In this document: piece by piece, positions 33,607-42,102 of the stretch
How the letters are laid out: every line of letters begins with the position of its first letter
Numbering within the stretch: the first letter of the stretch is position 1
NCBI RefSeq assembly: GCF_002933295.1
Contig: NZ_PSSW01000005.1
Span: 248,001-312,000, forward strand
From: Marinobacter flavimaris
GTDB lineage: Bacteria > Pseudomonadota > Gammaproteobacteria > Pseudomonadales > Oleiphilaceae
Direction: 5' to 3'
DNA: 64,000 nucleotides
Translations under genes and position numbers: made by a program
The notes under the pieces: model-generated
Seen by the model: only the letters and a program-made list of their open reading frames with translations
Database searches by the model: none
Told to the model about the DNA's origin: nothing

Positions 33607-34074
33607 TCAGGAAATGACGACCAGGGGCTGGTCAAACTCAACCGGCTGGCCATTCTCGACCAGGATGTCCTGGATGGTGCCGCTCTTGTCGGCCTCAATC
33701 TGGTTCATCATCTTCATGGCTTCCACGATGCAGATGACATCACCCACATTGACGGTCTGGCCAACTTCCACAAACGCCTTGGCGGTGGGCGAGGGTGAGC
33801 GATAGAAAGTGCCTACCATGGGAGACTTCACGCTGTGTCCGGCCGGGGCCGCTGGCGCAGAGGACTCTTCCGAAGCCGGAGCGGACGCTGCCGGCGCCGG
33901 AGCTGGCTGCTGGGCAGGCGCTGGCGCAGGGTAGTGGCTCACGTACTGGGTGCCGGCAGCCGGTTCACGCCGGCGGGAGATGCGTACCGAATCGTCGGCC
34001 TCGTGAATCTCCAGCTCCTCGACGTCAGATTCCTCGAGCAGCTCAATCAGTTTCTTGATTTTACGAATATCCAT
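33607..34074 (-). CDS. accB: Biotin carboxyl carrier protein of acetyl-CoA carboxylase
   Basis: A 155-residue carrier. The N-terminal ~40 residues ([20 protein letters not shown]) form the usual helical start; a Pro/Ala-rich flexible linker spans ~45-80 ([19 protein letters not shown]); and the C-terminal biotinyl domain (~80-155) carries [13 protein letters not shown], where the Lys is biotinylated. It swings between AccC and the AccAD transferase. It is transcribed after aroQ with 27 bases between, as in E. coli and pseudomonads. Confidence 0.97.
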   Translation of the reverse strand: MDIRKIKKLIELLEESDVEELEIHEADDSVRISRRREPAAGTQYVSHYPAPAPAQQPAPAPAASAPASEESSAPAAPAGHSVKSPMVGTFYRSPSPTAKAFVEVGQTVNVGDVICIVEAMKMMNQIEADKSGTIQDILVENGQPVEFDQPLVVIS

Positions 34075-34101
34075 AGTCAGTCCAGTCCCGTTTTGTCAGG
34101 T

Positions 34102-34542
34102 CTATCGGTGAATGCGTTTCAGGGCTGCCTGGAGTGCGAGGTCGTACCCCTGGCTACCCAGCCCACAGATAACGCCTTCGGCGATATCCGAGAAATAGGA
34201 GTGATGCCGGAACGGTTCCCGGGCATGCACGTTCGAAAGATGCACTTCTATAAATGGAATTCCCGAGGCCAGCATGGCGTCGCGCAGGGCAACGCTGGTA
34301 TGGGTGAAGGCGGCGGGGTTGATGATGATGAAGTCCACGCCTTCCGCCCGCGCCTCGTGAACCCGCTCAATCAGTTCGTATTCGGCATTTGATTGCAGGT
34401 GCAGCAGATGATGCCCATGCTCTGCTGCCAGTGAGCGCAACCGGTCGTCGATGTCTGCCAGTGTCTCGTAACCATAGACCTCCGGCTCGCGGGTACCGAG
34501 CATGTTGAGGTTGGGTCCGTGGAGCACGAGAATTGTCGACAT
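34102..34542 (-). CDS. aroQ: 3-dehydroquinate dehydratase, type II
   Basis: A 146-residue shikimate-pathway enzyme. It begins [21 protein letters not shown], with the catalytic Tyr at the end of this stretch; [15 protein letters not shown] (~50-64), [18 protein letters not shown] (~74-91, active-site Asn and His) and [17 protein letters not shown] (~99-115) follow. It forms a dodecamer. It heads the aroQ-accB-accC-prmA operon. A Fur-like site lies ~170-180 bases upstream, which is unusual for this gene. Confidence 0.96.
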   Translation of the reverse strand: MSTILVLHGPNLNMLGTREPEVYGYETLADIDDRLRSLAAEHGHHLLHLQSNAEYELIERVHEARAEGVDFIIINPAAFTHTSVALRDAMLASGIPFIEVHLSNVHAREPFRHHSYFSDIAEGVICGLGSQGYDLALQAALKRIHR

Positions 34543-34709
34543 GGTTCTGTCTGCCTTGATGTCTTTTTACAGGATCGCCGATTTTAACGGCATGTTCCCC
34601 CAATGGTGCGTGCTTGTTTTGTTCAGATCAACACTTTTTGACAATCGTTCCTGTTGTCCATTGGTCGTAAAAAGCCGGCAAATGAATCGAAACGGGATCT
34701 TTCCGCTGA

Positions 34710-34724
34710 TGACAATCATTGTCG
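34710..34724. promoter_or_regulatory. Fur-like box in the aroQ upstream gap
   Basis: TGACAATCATTGTCG matches the 7-1-7 Fur pattern TGATAATNATTATCA at 12 of the 14 defined positions. It shares an 11-base core with the box before the TonB-dependent receptor. No iron gene is adjacent. Confidence 0.6.
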
Positions 34725-34836
34725 TGAACGGCGGAACGAACTTCCATACGACGTTGGTTTCATAAAAGGTAGCAGCCGGGCAGTGACTGAGCCATGCCCG
34801 ACCGAAAATTGTCTGAAAAGTCTGGGGGGAGGGATT

Positions 34837-34855
34837 CGGGCCGCGGCACGGCCCG
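34837..34855 (-). terminator. GC hairpin after the diguanylate cyclase gene
   Basis: CGGGCCG and CGGCCCG pair around a five-base loop a few bases beyond the stop codon. There is no T-run, so termination efficiency is doubtful. Confidence 0.35.
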
Positions 34856-34858
34856 GAT

Positions 34859-36472
34859 TCAGGAATCTGCCAGGGTTACGCAGTTGCGGCCAAGCTCCTT
34901 GGAGCTGTACAGCGCACGGTCGGCCCGCTCGCACAGTGCCTGGGAAGTGTCGTCGTCCCAGGCTGCGATGCCACAACTGAAGGTGACATTGAATTCCCGG
35001 TCGCCGGCCGGTTGCTGCAACTCGGAGAATCGCTCCCGGATTTCATTGAGAACGTTCCGGGCATCGCTCGGACGGGTGTTGGGCAGGATGATGGCAAATT
35101 CCTCACCACCGTAGCGTCCGATGTGGTCGGTCTTGCGCAGGCGTTGTTTGAGGAACATCGACAGGCTGCGCAGTACCCGGTCGCCGATCGGGTGGCCAAA
35201 GGTATCGTTCACCTTCTTGAAATAGTCGATGTCGATCATCGCAAAGCACAGCGGCTGTTGTTTCTGGCGCGCCCGCACGATCTCCTGGTCCAGCAGGTGG
35301 AGGGTGTGGGTGTGGTTGAACAGGCCCGTCAGGCTGTCGCGAATCATCAGGGCCAGCAACGAGCGGGCGCGTCGCCCGCGATTGTGGATCGTGGCAATCA
35401 GGTGTTTCGGGTCGATCGGTTTGGTCAGGAAGTCGTCGCCGCCCAGGCTCATGGCATGGAGCTGTTTCGTCACGTCTTCCTCGGCCGAGAGGTAAATGAT
35501 GGGCACGCTGTGAAAACGGTCCTGCTGGCGGATCACCCGGGCGATTTCCATGCCCGTACAGCCCGGCATATACATGTCCAGGATGATGATCTCCGGCGAG
35601 AACTCCTCCAGGGCGTGGATGATCTGCATCGGGTCGGTGATGATGTGGGCGGTCATACCCGCTTTCTTCAAAACCGTTTCCATATATTTCGCCTGGGCCC
35701 GGGAATCATCCAGAACCAGGACCTTGTAGGGCTCCACGGTGTTGCCGTGGGTGTAGGTCTCGATCTTTTCGATCAGTTGCCCCGGATCGACAGCAGGGTA
35801 GAAGAACTCTTCCCCGCCGCAGCGGGAAGCCTGCAGACGGGTCTCGATAGAACCGTCCTCGTCACTCATGAAAATAATCGGAATCGGCGTATCGTGTCGT
35901 TCCTGCAGGCGTTCGATGGTGGTAATGCCGGCATTGGGCGAGCCGCCAAAATTGACGTCTACCAGGATGGTTTCCGGCTTGTGCAGTGCGCAGGCTTCGG
36001 TCAGTTCATCGGCATTGGCAAAAGCGGATGCCCGGAAGCCGAAGAATTCCAGCTGCCGGATCAGGCGGGCTGCCATTTCCTGGTTGGCCAGGGCAATGTA
36101 AACCGGGGTTCGACGAAATTGGTGGGGCGCTTCAGAACTGTTGAGGTCGGTCCTGCGCAGAGTGCTCTGGGACAAGGTCTCGATGGCATCCTGCAGTTGT
36201 CGCTCGAGGCTCTCGTTCAGGGCAGATCCGGGTTCCCACTGGTTGATCAGCGCCAGCGTGGTCTGACCGGCCCGGGCGTGGCTGTCCATTTCAAACCGCT
36301 GGGCGTAGCGCACCAGTTTGTCCGTAGCCGCGGCGAACTCGTTGCGGTGGGCCGAAGCCTTGTCCCGGTCCTCGTGAATTTTCTGCCAGGTATCCAGAAC
36401 AACCCGGGCCTGGGTTGTCACACGGCGTGCGAAATGCTGCCTGAGTTTTTCTTTCTGGCTTTCGTCGTTCAT
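34859..36472 (-). CDS. Diguanylate cyclase with two receiver domains
   Basis: A 537-residue response regulator that makes c-di-GMP. Residues ~1-120 are a helical N-terminal region; ~125-245 a divergent receiver domain (TPVYIALANQEMAARLI, LVDVNFGGSP); ~250-370 a canonical receiver domain (KVLVLDDSRAQAKYMETV, IIILDMYMPGCTG with phospho-Asp, TKPIDP). Residues ~375-537 are a GGDEF domain with an intact GGEEF active site and an RKTD inhibitory I-site five residues before it. The start was set at the ATG at 36472, because upstream codons lack homology-like character. It is divergent from a LapD-like receptor, suggesting a dedicated signal pair. Confidence 0.9.
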   Translation of the reverse strand: MNDESQKEKLRQHFARRVTTQARVVLDTWQKIHEDRDKASAHRNEFAAATDKLVRYAQRFEMDSHARAGQTTLALINQWEPGSALNESLERQLQDAIETLSQSTLRRTDLNSSEAPHQFRRTPVYIALANQEMAARLIRQLEFFGFRASAFANADELTEACALHKPETILVDVNFGGSPNAGITTIERLQERHDTPIPIIFMSDEDGSIETRLQASRCGGEEFFYPAVDPGQLIEKIETYTHGNTVEPYKVLVLDDSRAQAKYMETVLKKAGMTAHIITDPMQIIHALEEFSPEIIILDMYMPGCTGMEIARVIRQQDRFHSVPIIYLSAEEDVTKQLHAMSLGGDDFLTKPIDPKHLIATIHNRGRRARSLLALMIRDSLTGLFNHTHTLHLLDQEIVRARQKQQPLCFAMIDIDYFKKVNDTFGHPIGDRVLRSLSMFLKQRLRKTDHIGRYGGEEFAIILPNTRPSDARNVLNEIRERFSELQQPAGDREFNVTFSCGIAAWDDDTSQALCERADRALYSSKELGRNCVTLADS

Positions 36473-36670
36473 GTTGCTCGGGCCTGTCTCTTTTTCATTA
36501 TTGGTCGTCCTTTCCCGGTGTGGACGATTTTTCAACCTTAGTCCTTTTTCAGAGTCTATAGTGTTTAATGTTGTCGGCGTAGGTTGCGCTATGTAAATGT
36601 TTGTCAACTCTGCGGTGCAGGTCACAAACACCTGGCCGGCTGGCTCACAGCCAATGCGGAGAAGCTCCCC

Positions 36671-38671
36671 ATGGCACGGAAGCACATCCCCCTGAAGCAG
36701 ACGCAACAGGGTGCGGTCACATTGCGAACCCTGCTTCTGGTGTTGACCGGAAGTCTGCTGGTTACCCTGTTGGTTGCGGTGTTTATCACCAGCTACGGTT
36801 ATTTCCGGGACTATGTCTCGGATCAGCTGGCAGGTCATGCCCGTGACGGGGCCACGGCCATCGGGTTGTCCCTGTCCAATGCCATCGACGGCCGCGATCC
36901 GGTCGCCTCCGCCTCCCTCATTGATGCGGTGTTTGATAGTGGCCGCTACCTGTCAGTCAGCTATCTGAATCATCAGGGCGAGCAGGTTGCCGGTCGGGCC
37001 ATGACGCTCAATAAAGTGGCTGTCCCCGCCTGGTTCCGCGACCTCGCAGATCTTCCGCTGCCAGTTGCCGAGGCAGAAGTCGTCCGTGGCTGGAGCCGTC
37101 TGGGAACCGTGCAGGTAATCAGCCATCCCGGTCGCGCCTATGAGGACCTCTGGCGAATCACCGTCGGGTTGACTGCCAGTACTGCCGTCATCGGGGGGAT
37201 TGGACTGTTTGCGGTTTTCCTTCTGCTTCGTCGTACCCTGCGCCCGCTTCATGCACTGGAGGATCAGGCAAAGGCCCTCGGGCAGCGGGATTTCAGGAGG
37301 CGGGTCTCTATCAAGTCGACCCGCGAGATCAATCAGGTGACCGACGCCATGAACCGGATGGCGGATGACCTCGGCCAGCTCTTCGAAGGCCAGGCGAAAC
37401 TCATTCAGCACCTGCGCCGGGTAAACAACGAGGATTCGGTCACCGGGCTGGCCAGCCGGAGTGCCTTCGACCAGCGCCTGAAGGTGGAGGTGGAGTCCGA
37501 GGAAAAGGCGGCACCCGGAATTCTCATGCTGATTCAACTGGCCGACTTTTCGGGATATAACCAGGCCTATGGCCGGAGCGAGGCCGACCGGTTGCTGCTG
37601 AGGGTAGCAACCTGGATTGGCGAATTCGTCATGCAGCATGCCGGGTCGTTTGCCGGGCGCCGAACGGGCGCCGAATTTGCCATTTTTCTGCCCGGTGCGA
37701 TGCCGGCTGATGCCGGTGTCTGGTGTCGTCAGTTGGTCACGGACCTCGATGGGGTCTATGCAGATCTTGCTTCGCCGATGGACACCTCTGTTCATGCCGG
37801 GCTGGCGAGAACCCTTGAGGGGCGTGGTGCCCGGGATCTGATGGCGGCCGCGGACGAAGCATTGCGCGCTGCCCAGAGCAGGGCCGAGAGTGGCTGCCAT
37901 CTGGCTGACCCTGAGAAAGACGGCCATCACAACCTCGAAACCTGGCGGGTGATTATCAGTCAGGCGATCCGCCGGCAGGCCCTGTCGCTGTGGCTCCAGC
38001 CTATGGTGAACGAGGGCCGGCTCATGCCGGTCTATCATCAGGTGTTTTCCCGGATCGATTCCGCCGAAGGGGCCTTGAAGGCAGGCACTTTTGTACCAAT
38101 GGCTGAGCGTTTCGGGCTGATCTCGGAACTTGATCGTCTGCTGGTCCAGCGGGTGCTCGATTGCCTGAAACAGAGCCCGGATCAGCCGCTGGCGGTCTCG
38201 CTTGGTAATGCCTCCGTGGCCAGCGAGGCATTTCGCACGGATTTGCTGGACCAGCTGCGGCAGGCTGGTTCGCCGGCAAGGAATCTCTGGATCGGTATTT
38301 CAGAACAGGCAATCCATCACCACCGGACCGCGGTGGGCCTACTGGTCCGGGCGTTGGGGCGACTCGGTGTTCCGGTACTGGTCGACCGCTTCGGGGTGGG
38401 AGGCGTACCGTTCAGTTACCTGAGAAATCTGAGGTTTCAGGCCCTGCGTATCGACAACAGCTTCATCCACAATATCGACACCCATGAAGATAACCGCTTC
38501 TACCTTGAGTCTGTGGTGGCCATCGCTCACAGTCGTGGCGTGAAAGTCTTCGCCACAGGAGTGGAAACTGCCGCGGAATACTCGGTACTCTGTAAACTGG
38601 GTATCGACGGGGCCATGGGTTACCATCTGGGCAGGCCGTTTGCCGCTGACAATCAACAGACAGGGGATTAA
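36671..38671 (+). CDS. LapD-like c-di-GMP receptor with degenerate GGDEF and EAL domains
   Basis: A 666-residue inner-membrane protein. Two membrane helices (~18-40 and ~163-185) flank a ~125-residue periplasmic domain of the LapD/MoxY type. A HAMP linker (~187-240), a GGDEF domain with the active site replaced by RTGAEF (~335), and an EAL domain (~430-660) follow. The catalytic EAL triplet is replaced in MPVYHQVFSR, yet ETAAEYSVLCKLGIDGAMGY is kept. Such proteins bind c-di-GMP and sequester the LapG protease to hold adhesins on the surface. The start was set at the ATG at 36671, preceded by GGAGAAG. No lapG or Lap adhesin is in the window. Confidence 0.85.
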   Translation: MARKHIPLKQTQQGAVTLRTLLLVLTGSLLVTLLVAVFITSYGYFRDYVSDQLAGHARDGATAIGLSLSNAIDGRDPVASASLIDAVFDSGRYLSVSYLNHQGEQVAGRAMTLNKVAVPAWFRDLADLPLPVAEAEVVRGWSRLGTVQVISHPGRAYEDLWRITVGLTASTAVIGGIGLFAVFLLLRRTLRPLHALEDQAKALGQRDFRRRVSIKSTREINQVTDAMNRMADDLGQLFEGQAKLIQHLRRVNNEDSVTGLASRSAFDQRLKVEVESEEKAAPGILMLIQLADFSGYNQAYGRSEADRLLLRVATWIGEFVMQHAGSFAGRRTGAEFAIFLPGAMPADAGVWCRQLVTDLDGVYADLASPMDTSVHAGLARTLEGRGARDLMAAADEALRAAQSRAESGCHLADPEKDGHHNLETWRVIISQAIRRQALSLWLQPMVNEGRLMPVYHQVFSRIDSAEGALKAGTFVPMAERFGLISELDRLLVQRVLDCLKQSPDQPLAVSLGNASVASEAFRTDLLDQLRQAGSPARNLWIGISEQAIHHHRTAVGLLVRALGRLGVPVLVDRFGVGGVPFSYLRNLRFQALRIDNSFIHNIDTHEDNRFYLESVVAIAHSRGVKVFATGVETAAEYSVLCKLGIDGAMGYHLGRPFAADNQQTGD

Positions 38672-38678
38672 AAGTCAT

Positions 38679-39731
38679 ATGCCAGGCAAAATCAGACAGT
38701 ACTTCAAGGACAAGAAAGACGATGTTCAGGATTATGCCGGCGGCAGCGGCGTAATTGGCAAACTGATTCTGGCGTTGGTTGTGGTCTACCTGCTGGTGGC
38801 GCTGGTGCTCGGCATGATCTGGAGCAGCGAGCCGGACACCTTCTCGGTGCGCGAGCACACGAGGTCGGTGGCCAACACGATGGAAAGGGAGCCCATTACC
38901 GGCTTTGCCACCACGGTCACCATGATTCGTATCGCAGAAACCCTGCTGGACAAGCCTGGTGGCTATATTTCCAACGACATTTTCCCGCCAGGACTGTGGC
39001 TGGATAACATGCCGAACTGGGAGTACGGCGTTCTGGTTCAGCTTCGGGATCTTTCGCGCGCCATGCGCAAAGACATCAGCCGCTCGCAAAGTCAGTCCGC
39101 GGAAGATCGGGATCTGACGATCGCCGAGCCCCAGTTCCATTTCGACAGCGAGAGCTGGGCAATCCCGTCTACCGAGGCCGAGTACCGTCGGGGTATTACC
39201 GCTCTGAAGCGTTACCTTGACCGGCTGTCGAGCCCGGAACAGGCCGACGCCCAGTTTTTCGCCCGAGCGGATAACCTGAGCAACTGGTTGGCGGACCTGG
39301 AGACTCGCCTGGGAAGTCTGTCCCGTACACTTGGTGAGAGTGTCGGCAAGGCATCGGTATCAGACTCGGTGATCACCATGAACTCCGGTGATCCTCTTGC
39401 TGAGGAAGCGACCGGAGAAGACGTGAAGACACCCTGGACCAAAATTGATGACGTTTTCTATGAGGCCCGCGGCAGCTCCTGGGCGCTTCTGCACATCTTC
39501 CGGGCAATTGAAGTGGATTTCCGGAAAGTGCTGCAGGACAAGAACGCCATGGCCAGCGTACGGCAGGTGATCATCGAGCTTGAGGGCGCTCAGGGCGAAA
39601 TGTGGAGCCCGGTGATTCTCAATGGCAGCGGCTTTGGCGTACTGGCCAACCACTCGCTGACCATGGCCGCCTACCTTTCCCGCGCCAACTCGGCGATCAG
39701 TGACATGCGGGACCTGCTGTCCCGGGGCTGA
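38679..39731 (+). CDS. DUF2333 family inner-membrane protein
   Basis: A 350-residue protein with a short basic cytoplasmic start (MPGKIRQYFKDKKDD), one membrane helix (~27-50, KLILALVVVYLLVALVLGMIW) and a ~300-residue helical periplasmic domain. VREHTRSVANTMEREPITGF follows the helix, and GGYISNDIFPPGLWLDNMPN (~100-119) is a conserved-looking block of the DUF2333 family. Function is unknown. It begins 7 bases after the LapD-like gene with an AGGGGA ribosome site, so the two are probably expressed together. Confidence 0.85.
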   Translation: MPGKIRQYFKDKKDDVQDYAGGSGVIGKLILALVVVYLLVALVLGMIWSSEPDTFSVREHTRSVANTMEREPITGFATTVTMIRIAETLLDKPGGYISNDIFPPGLWLDNMPNWEYGVLVQLRDLSRAMRKDISRSQSQSAEDRDLTIAEPQFHFDSESWAIPSTEAEYRRGITALKRYLDRLSSPEQADAQFFARADNLSNWLADLETRLGSLSRTLGESVGKASVSDSVITMNSGDPLAEEATGEDVKTPWTKIDDVFYEARGSSWALLHIFRAIEVDFRKVLQDKNAMASVRQVIIELEGAQGEMWSPVILNGSGFGVLANHSLTMAAYLSRANSAISDMRDLLSRG

Positions 39732-39757
39732 TGACAGGAGAGTTCGATCCAGAAACA

Positions 39758-39788
39758 AAAAAACCGGGCGCTAAGCCCGGTTTTTTTA
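39758..39788. terminator. Bidirectional terminator between DUF2333 gene and ppa
   Basis: Seven A, CCGGGC, a short loop, GCCCGG and seven T form a symmetrical hairpin that can stop transcription from both convergent genes. Confidence 0.93.
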
Positions 39789-39814
39789 TGCCATCAAACC
39801 AAGAAGAGTCCGGC

Positions 39815-40342
39815 TTAGCCTTTGTAGGCGTTAACGGAATCCACGATGGCTTTCCTGGCGGCGTCGGCGTTGTCCCAGCCTTGCACTTTTACCCACTTGC
39901 CGGGCTCGAGCGTCTTGTAGTTCTCGAAGAAATGCTTGATCTGGTCGCGCAGCAGCTCGGGCAGATCGTCAATTTCCTTCACGTCATGGTAAGTGGTGGT
40001 CAGCTTGTCATGGGGAACTGCAACCAGCTTGGCGTCGCCACCGGCTTCGTCTTCCATGTTCAGCACACCCACCGGGCGGCAGCGAATCACGGAACCGGCC
40101 TGGATCGGGTAGGGGGTTACAACCAGTACGTCCAGGGGGTCACCGTCGTCGGCCAGGGTGTGCGGGATGAAACCGTAGTTGGCCGGGTAGAACATGGGGG
40201 TCGCCATGAAGCGGTCTACCAGCAGGGCGCCCATGTCTTTGTCCAGTTCGTACTTCACCGGGGAGCTGTTGGCCGGGATTTCGATAGCAACGTAGATGTC
40301 TTCAGGCGGGTTCTTGCCTGCGGGGATGTTGTCGAATTGCAT
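39815..40342 (-). CDS. ppa: Inorganic pyrophosphatase
   Basis: A 175-residue soluble family I enzyme that hydrolyses pyrophosphate and pulls biosynthetic reactions forward. [20 protein letters not shown] (~22-41) opens the fold; [20 protein letters not shown] (~57-76) holds the metal-binding Asp cluster; and [15 protein letters not shown] (~140-154) forms the C-terminal phosphate site. Length equals that of E. coli Ppa. It is a single-gene unit with its own promoter and shares a terminator with the convergent DUF2333 gene. Confidence 0.97.
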   Translation of the reverse strand: MQFDNIPAGKNPPEDIYVAIEIPANSSPVKYELDKDMGALLVDRFMATPMFYPANYGFIPHTLADDGDPLDVLVVTPYPIQAGSVIRCRPVGVLNMEDEAGGDAKLVAVPHDKLTTTYHDVKEIDDLPELLRDQIKHFFENYKTLEPGKWVKVQGWDNADAARKAIVDSVNAYKG

Positions 40343-40400
40343 GTGCGATCCTTCCTGGTACGTTAAAGGTACGTTTAACTGCGGTTAAAAAGTGGGCGCA

Positions 40401-40429
40401 ATTATACGGGAGTATCCTGCAGTTCGAAA
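40401..40429 (-). promoter_or_regulatory. Candidate sigma-70 promoter of ppa
   Basis: On the minus strand TTTCGA (40424-40429) and TATAAT (40401-40406) are 17 bases apart. The -10 is perfect and the -35 weak. It lies ~60 bases before the ppa start. Confidence 0.55.
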
Positions 40430-40463
40430 CTAAACCTTGGTCGTTGAGTTGGGTGCACGCGGC

Positions 40464-40564
40464 TATCTGGCGGGGCTTTCCGAAAAACGCCCGTGAATAC
40501 GTCCCTGTAGGGCTCGGTCGCGCCATCCCTGGCGCTCCACGTTTTCGGAAAGCCCCGCCAGATA
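40464..40564. repeat. Palindromic repeat element A
   Basis: The ends pair perfectly over about 24 bases (GGCGGGGCTTTCCGAAAAC and its complement). Inside are smaller hairpins, including GCGCCA-4-TGGCGC and a TCCCTGTA block that is the reverse complement of the TACAGGGA hairpin of element C. It is non-coding and related to elements B and C. Confidence 0.8.
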
Positions 40565-40650
40565 CCCGCCCGAACCTTTGAGGAAAACCGTTGAAGTAAA
40601 CCCGAAACAAAGAACGCAATATTCAACACGAGGATTGCAAAGTGTTCGAA

Positions 40651-40760
40651 CGGGGCGTGTCAGTGGCTGTTCCAAAACTGTAGAGGGCCATGGATGGCCC
40701 GAAACAAGCGCACATGGATGTGCTCGTAGCGTGTTTTGGAACAGCCACTGACATGCCCCG
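40651..40760. repeat. Palindromic repeat element B
   Basis: The outer arms pair over 28 bases with one mismatch (CAGTGGCTGTTCCAAAAC and complement). Two inner hairpins share an ATGGAT core: GGGCCAT-2-ATGGCCC at 40685-40700 and GCACAT-2-ATGTGC at 40710-40723. It ends 57 bases before the acyl-CoA dehydrogenase stop. Confidence 0.85.
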
Positions 40761-40816
40761 CCACCAAAACCCAGCAAGCTGGGTCAGGACAAGAGGGCGA
40801 ACGCGGAACCCACAGC

Positions 40817-41956
40817 TCAGAGCTTGATCTGCTTGGCAATGAGTTCCTTCATGATCTCGGTGGTGCCGCCGCCGATGGAGAGAATCTTGGCATCCCGATA
40901 GAGGCGCTCGACGACGGTTTCCCGCATATACCCCATGCCACCGAACAGCTGCACCGCTTCCCGGGTGACCTTTTCGCAGACATCCACCGAGAAGTTCTTG
41001 GCCATCGCCACTTCCTTGATGGGGTTTTTGCCCGCCTGCATCAGGGCGGCGCAGCGGTAGGTGTATTCCCGGGCTACGTCGATCTGGGTCGCCATATCCA
41101 CAAGCTTGTGGCGGGTCACCTGGAAGCCCGTGATATTGCGGCCGAACGCCGTGCGTTGTTGGGTGTATTCCAGCGCCGCTTCGTAGGCCAGTTGGGCGGT
41201 CATGTAGGCCATGATGGCCAAGCTGAGACGCTCGAACAGGAAATTGCTCATGATGGCGATGAAGCCGGCGTTTTCGGCGCCGATCAGGCGGTCGGCCGGC
41301 ACGCGGCAGTCCTCGAAAAACAGCTCGGCGGTATCGCTGGCCCACCAGCCCATTTTTCGCAGTTTCTTGCCGGTGGAGAATCCGGGCATGTCCCGGTCGA
41401 TCAACAACAGGCTGATACCGCCGTGGCCTTCTCCACCGGTGCGTACAGCAACCGTATAGTGGTCGGCGCGGATGCCGCTGGTGATGAAGGTTTTGCTGCC
41501 GTTTACAATGTAATGGTCGCCATCGCGGACGGCCCGGGTTTTGAGGTTGGCGACATCGGAACCTCCGCCGGGTTCGGTCACTGCCAGGGCGGCAATTTTT
41601 TCGCCCCGCAGCACCGGCGGCACGATCTGTTCACGGATGTCCTTTTTTGCCCATCTGGCGACTGGCGGCAGCCCGATATCCAGAGACCCCAGGCCAGCGA
41701 CGAGACCGCCTGATGTGGAGCGCATAAGCTCTTCAGAAACGGCTACTTTCAGGAAAATGTCGCCCTCTCCGATGCCCCCCAATGCTTCCGGAAAGCCAAT
41801 GCCCAACAAACCTGCATCCCCGGCTTTTTTGTAGAGATCCCGGGGAAATTCACCCGCTTCTTCCCAGTCGTCGATGTGCGGCAACACGTGGGTTTCGATG
41901 AACTTGCGGGCGGTCGCGCGGACCTGCTGATGGGTTTCGTTGAAGTATTCGGACAC
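40817..41956 (-). CDS. Acyl-CoA dehydrogenase
   Basis: A 379-residue FAD enzyme of fatty-acid or branched-chain acyl-CoA oxidation. AVTEPGGGSDVANLKTRAVR (~125-144) is the FAD/substrate signature; AFGRNITGFQVTRHKLVDMA (~265-284) and QLFGGMGYMRETVVERLYRD (~335-354) match the C-terminal domain, and the final block ILSIGGGTTEIMKELIAKQI is typical. The GTG at 41956 was chosen because GGGAG lies upstream and SEYFNETHQQVRATARKFI matches family N-termini; a longer frame has no family character. A TetR-type palindrome lies ~60-75 bases upstream. Chain-length preference is unknown. Confidence 0.9.
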   Translation of the reverse strand: MSEYFNETHQQVRATARKFIETHVLPHIDDWEEAGEFPRDLYKKAGDAGLLGIGFPEALGGIGEGDIFLKVAVSEELMRSTSGGLVAGLGSLDIGLPPVARWAKKDIREQIVPPVLRGEKIAALAVTEPGGGSDVANLKTRAVRDGDHYIVNGSKTFITSGIRADHYTVAVRTGGEGHGGISLLLIDRDMPGFSTGKKLRKMGWWASDTAELFFEDCRVPADRLIGAENAGFIAIMSNFLFERLSLAIMAYMTAQLAYEAALEYTQQRTAFGRNITGFQVTRHKLVDMATQIDVAREYTYRCAALMQAGKNPIKEVAMAKNFSVDVCEKVTREAVQLFGGMGYMRETVVERLYRDAKILSIGGGTTEIMKELIAKQIKL

Positions 41957-42015
41957 GGTCTGGCTCTCCCTGATCGGAATCAATGGGAAGCAGTGTCGCC
42001 TAAATATTATTACCA

Positions 42016-42029
42016 AGCAAGCGCTTGGT
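42016..42029. promoter_or_regulatory. TetR-type operator AnCAAGnnCTTGnT before the acyl-CoA dehydrogenase
   Basis: AGCAAGCGCTTGGT fits AnCAAGnnCTTGnT exactly, the form recalled for KstR2-like TetR repressors of lipid or steroid catabolism. CAAGCGCTTG (42018-42027) is a perfect palindrome, and CCAAGC-4-GCTTGG overlaps it. No tetR gene is in the window; control of the dehydrogenase by an acyl-CoA-sensing repressor is inferred. Confidence 0.5.
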
Positions 42030-42047
42030 TGTTCGTTCATTCAGGCA

Positions 42048-42077
42048 ATAAAAAAGCTGGCCCGAAAGGCCAGCTTC
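42048..42077 (-). terminator. Rho-independent terminator of rpiA
   Basis: On the minus strand AGCTGGCC and GGCCAGCT pair around a TTTCG loop and run into a string of T. It lies 26 bases after the rpiA stop. Confidence 0.93.
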
Positions 42078-42102
42078 GACATCGAGGAGCGACAGAAGTC
42101 GG

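Larger units (their letters stand above)
34543..34858. other. 316-base gap between aroQ and the diguanylate cyclase
   Basis: No protein gene was recognised here. The gap contains a GACAA-9-TTGTC inverted repeat at 34640-34658, a Fur-like box at 34710-34724, and a GC-rich hairpin at 34837-34855 next to the cyclase stop. Both nearest genes are on the minus strand, so promoters for aroQ must lie here. A Fur-controlled small RNA is possible but unproven. Confidence 0.5.
40343..40816. other. 474-base intergenic region with two palindromic elements
   Basis: It contains the ppa promoter and leader and palindromic elements A (40464-40564) and B (40651-40760). The leader has two tandem 11-base GGTACGTT-type repeats at 40357-40378. 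No convincing protein gene is present; open frames here run through the palindromes and have no family character. Confidence 0.7.

Noticed and set aside
34716..34980. Short frames in the aroQ-cyclase gap on both strands
   Set aside because: None has a ribosome site with a plausible product; the longest overlap the cyclase gene or the Fur-like box.
40463..40777. Several 70-105 codon frames in the ppa upstream gap
   Set aside because: They run through palindromic elements A and B and have no ribosome site or recognisable domain.
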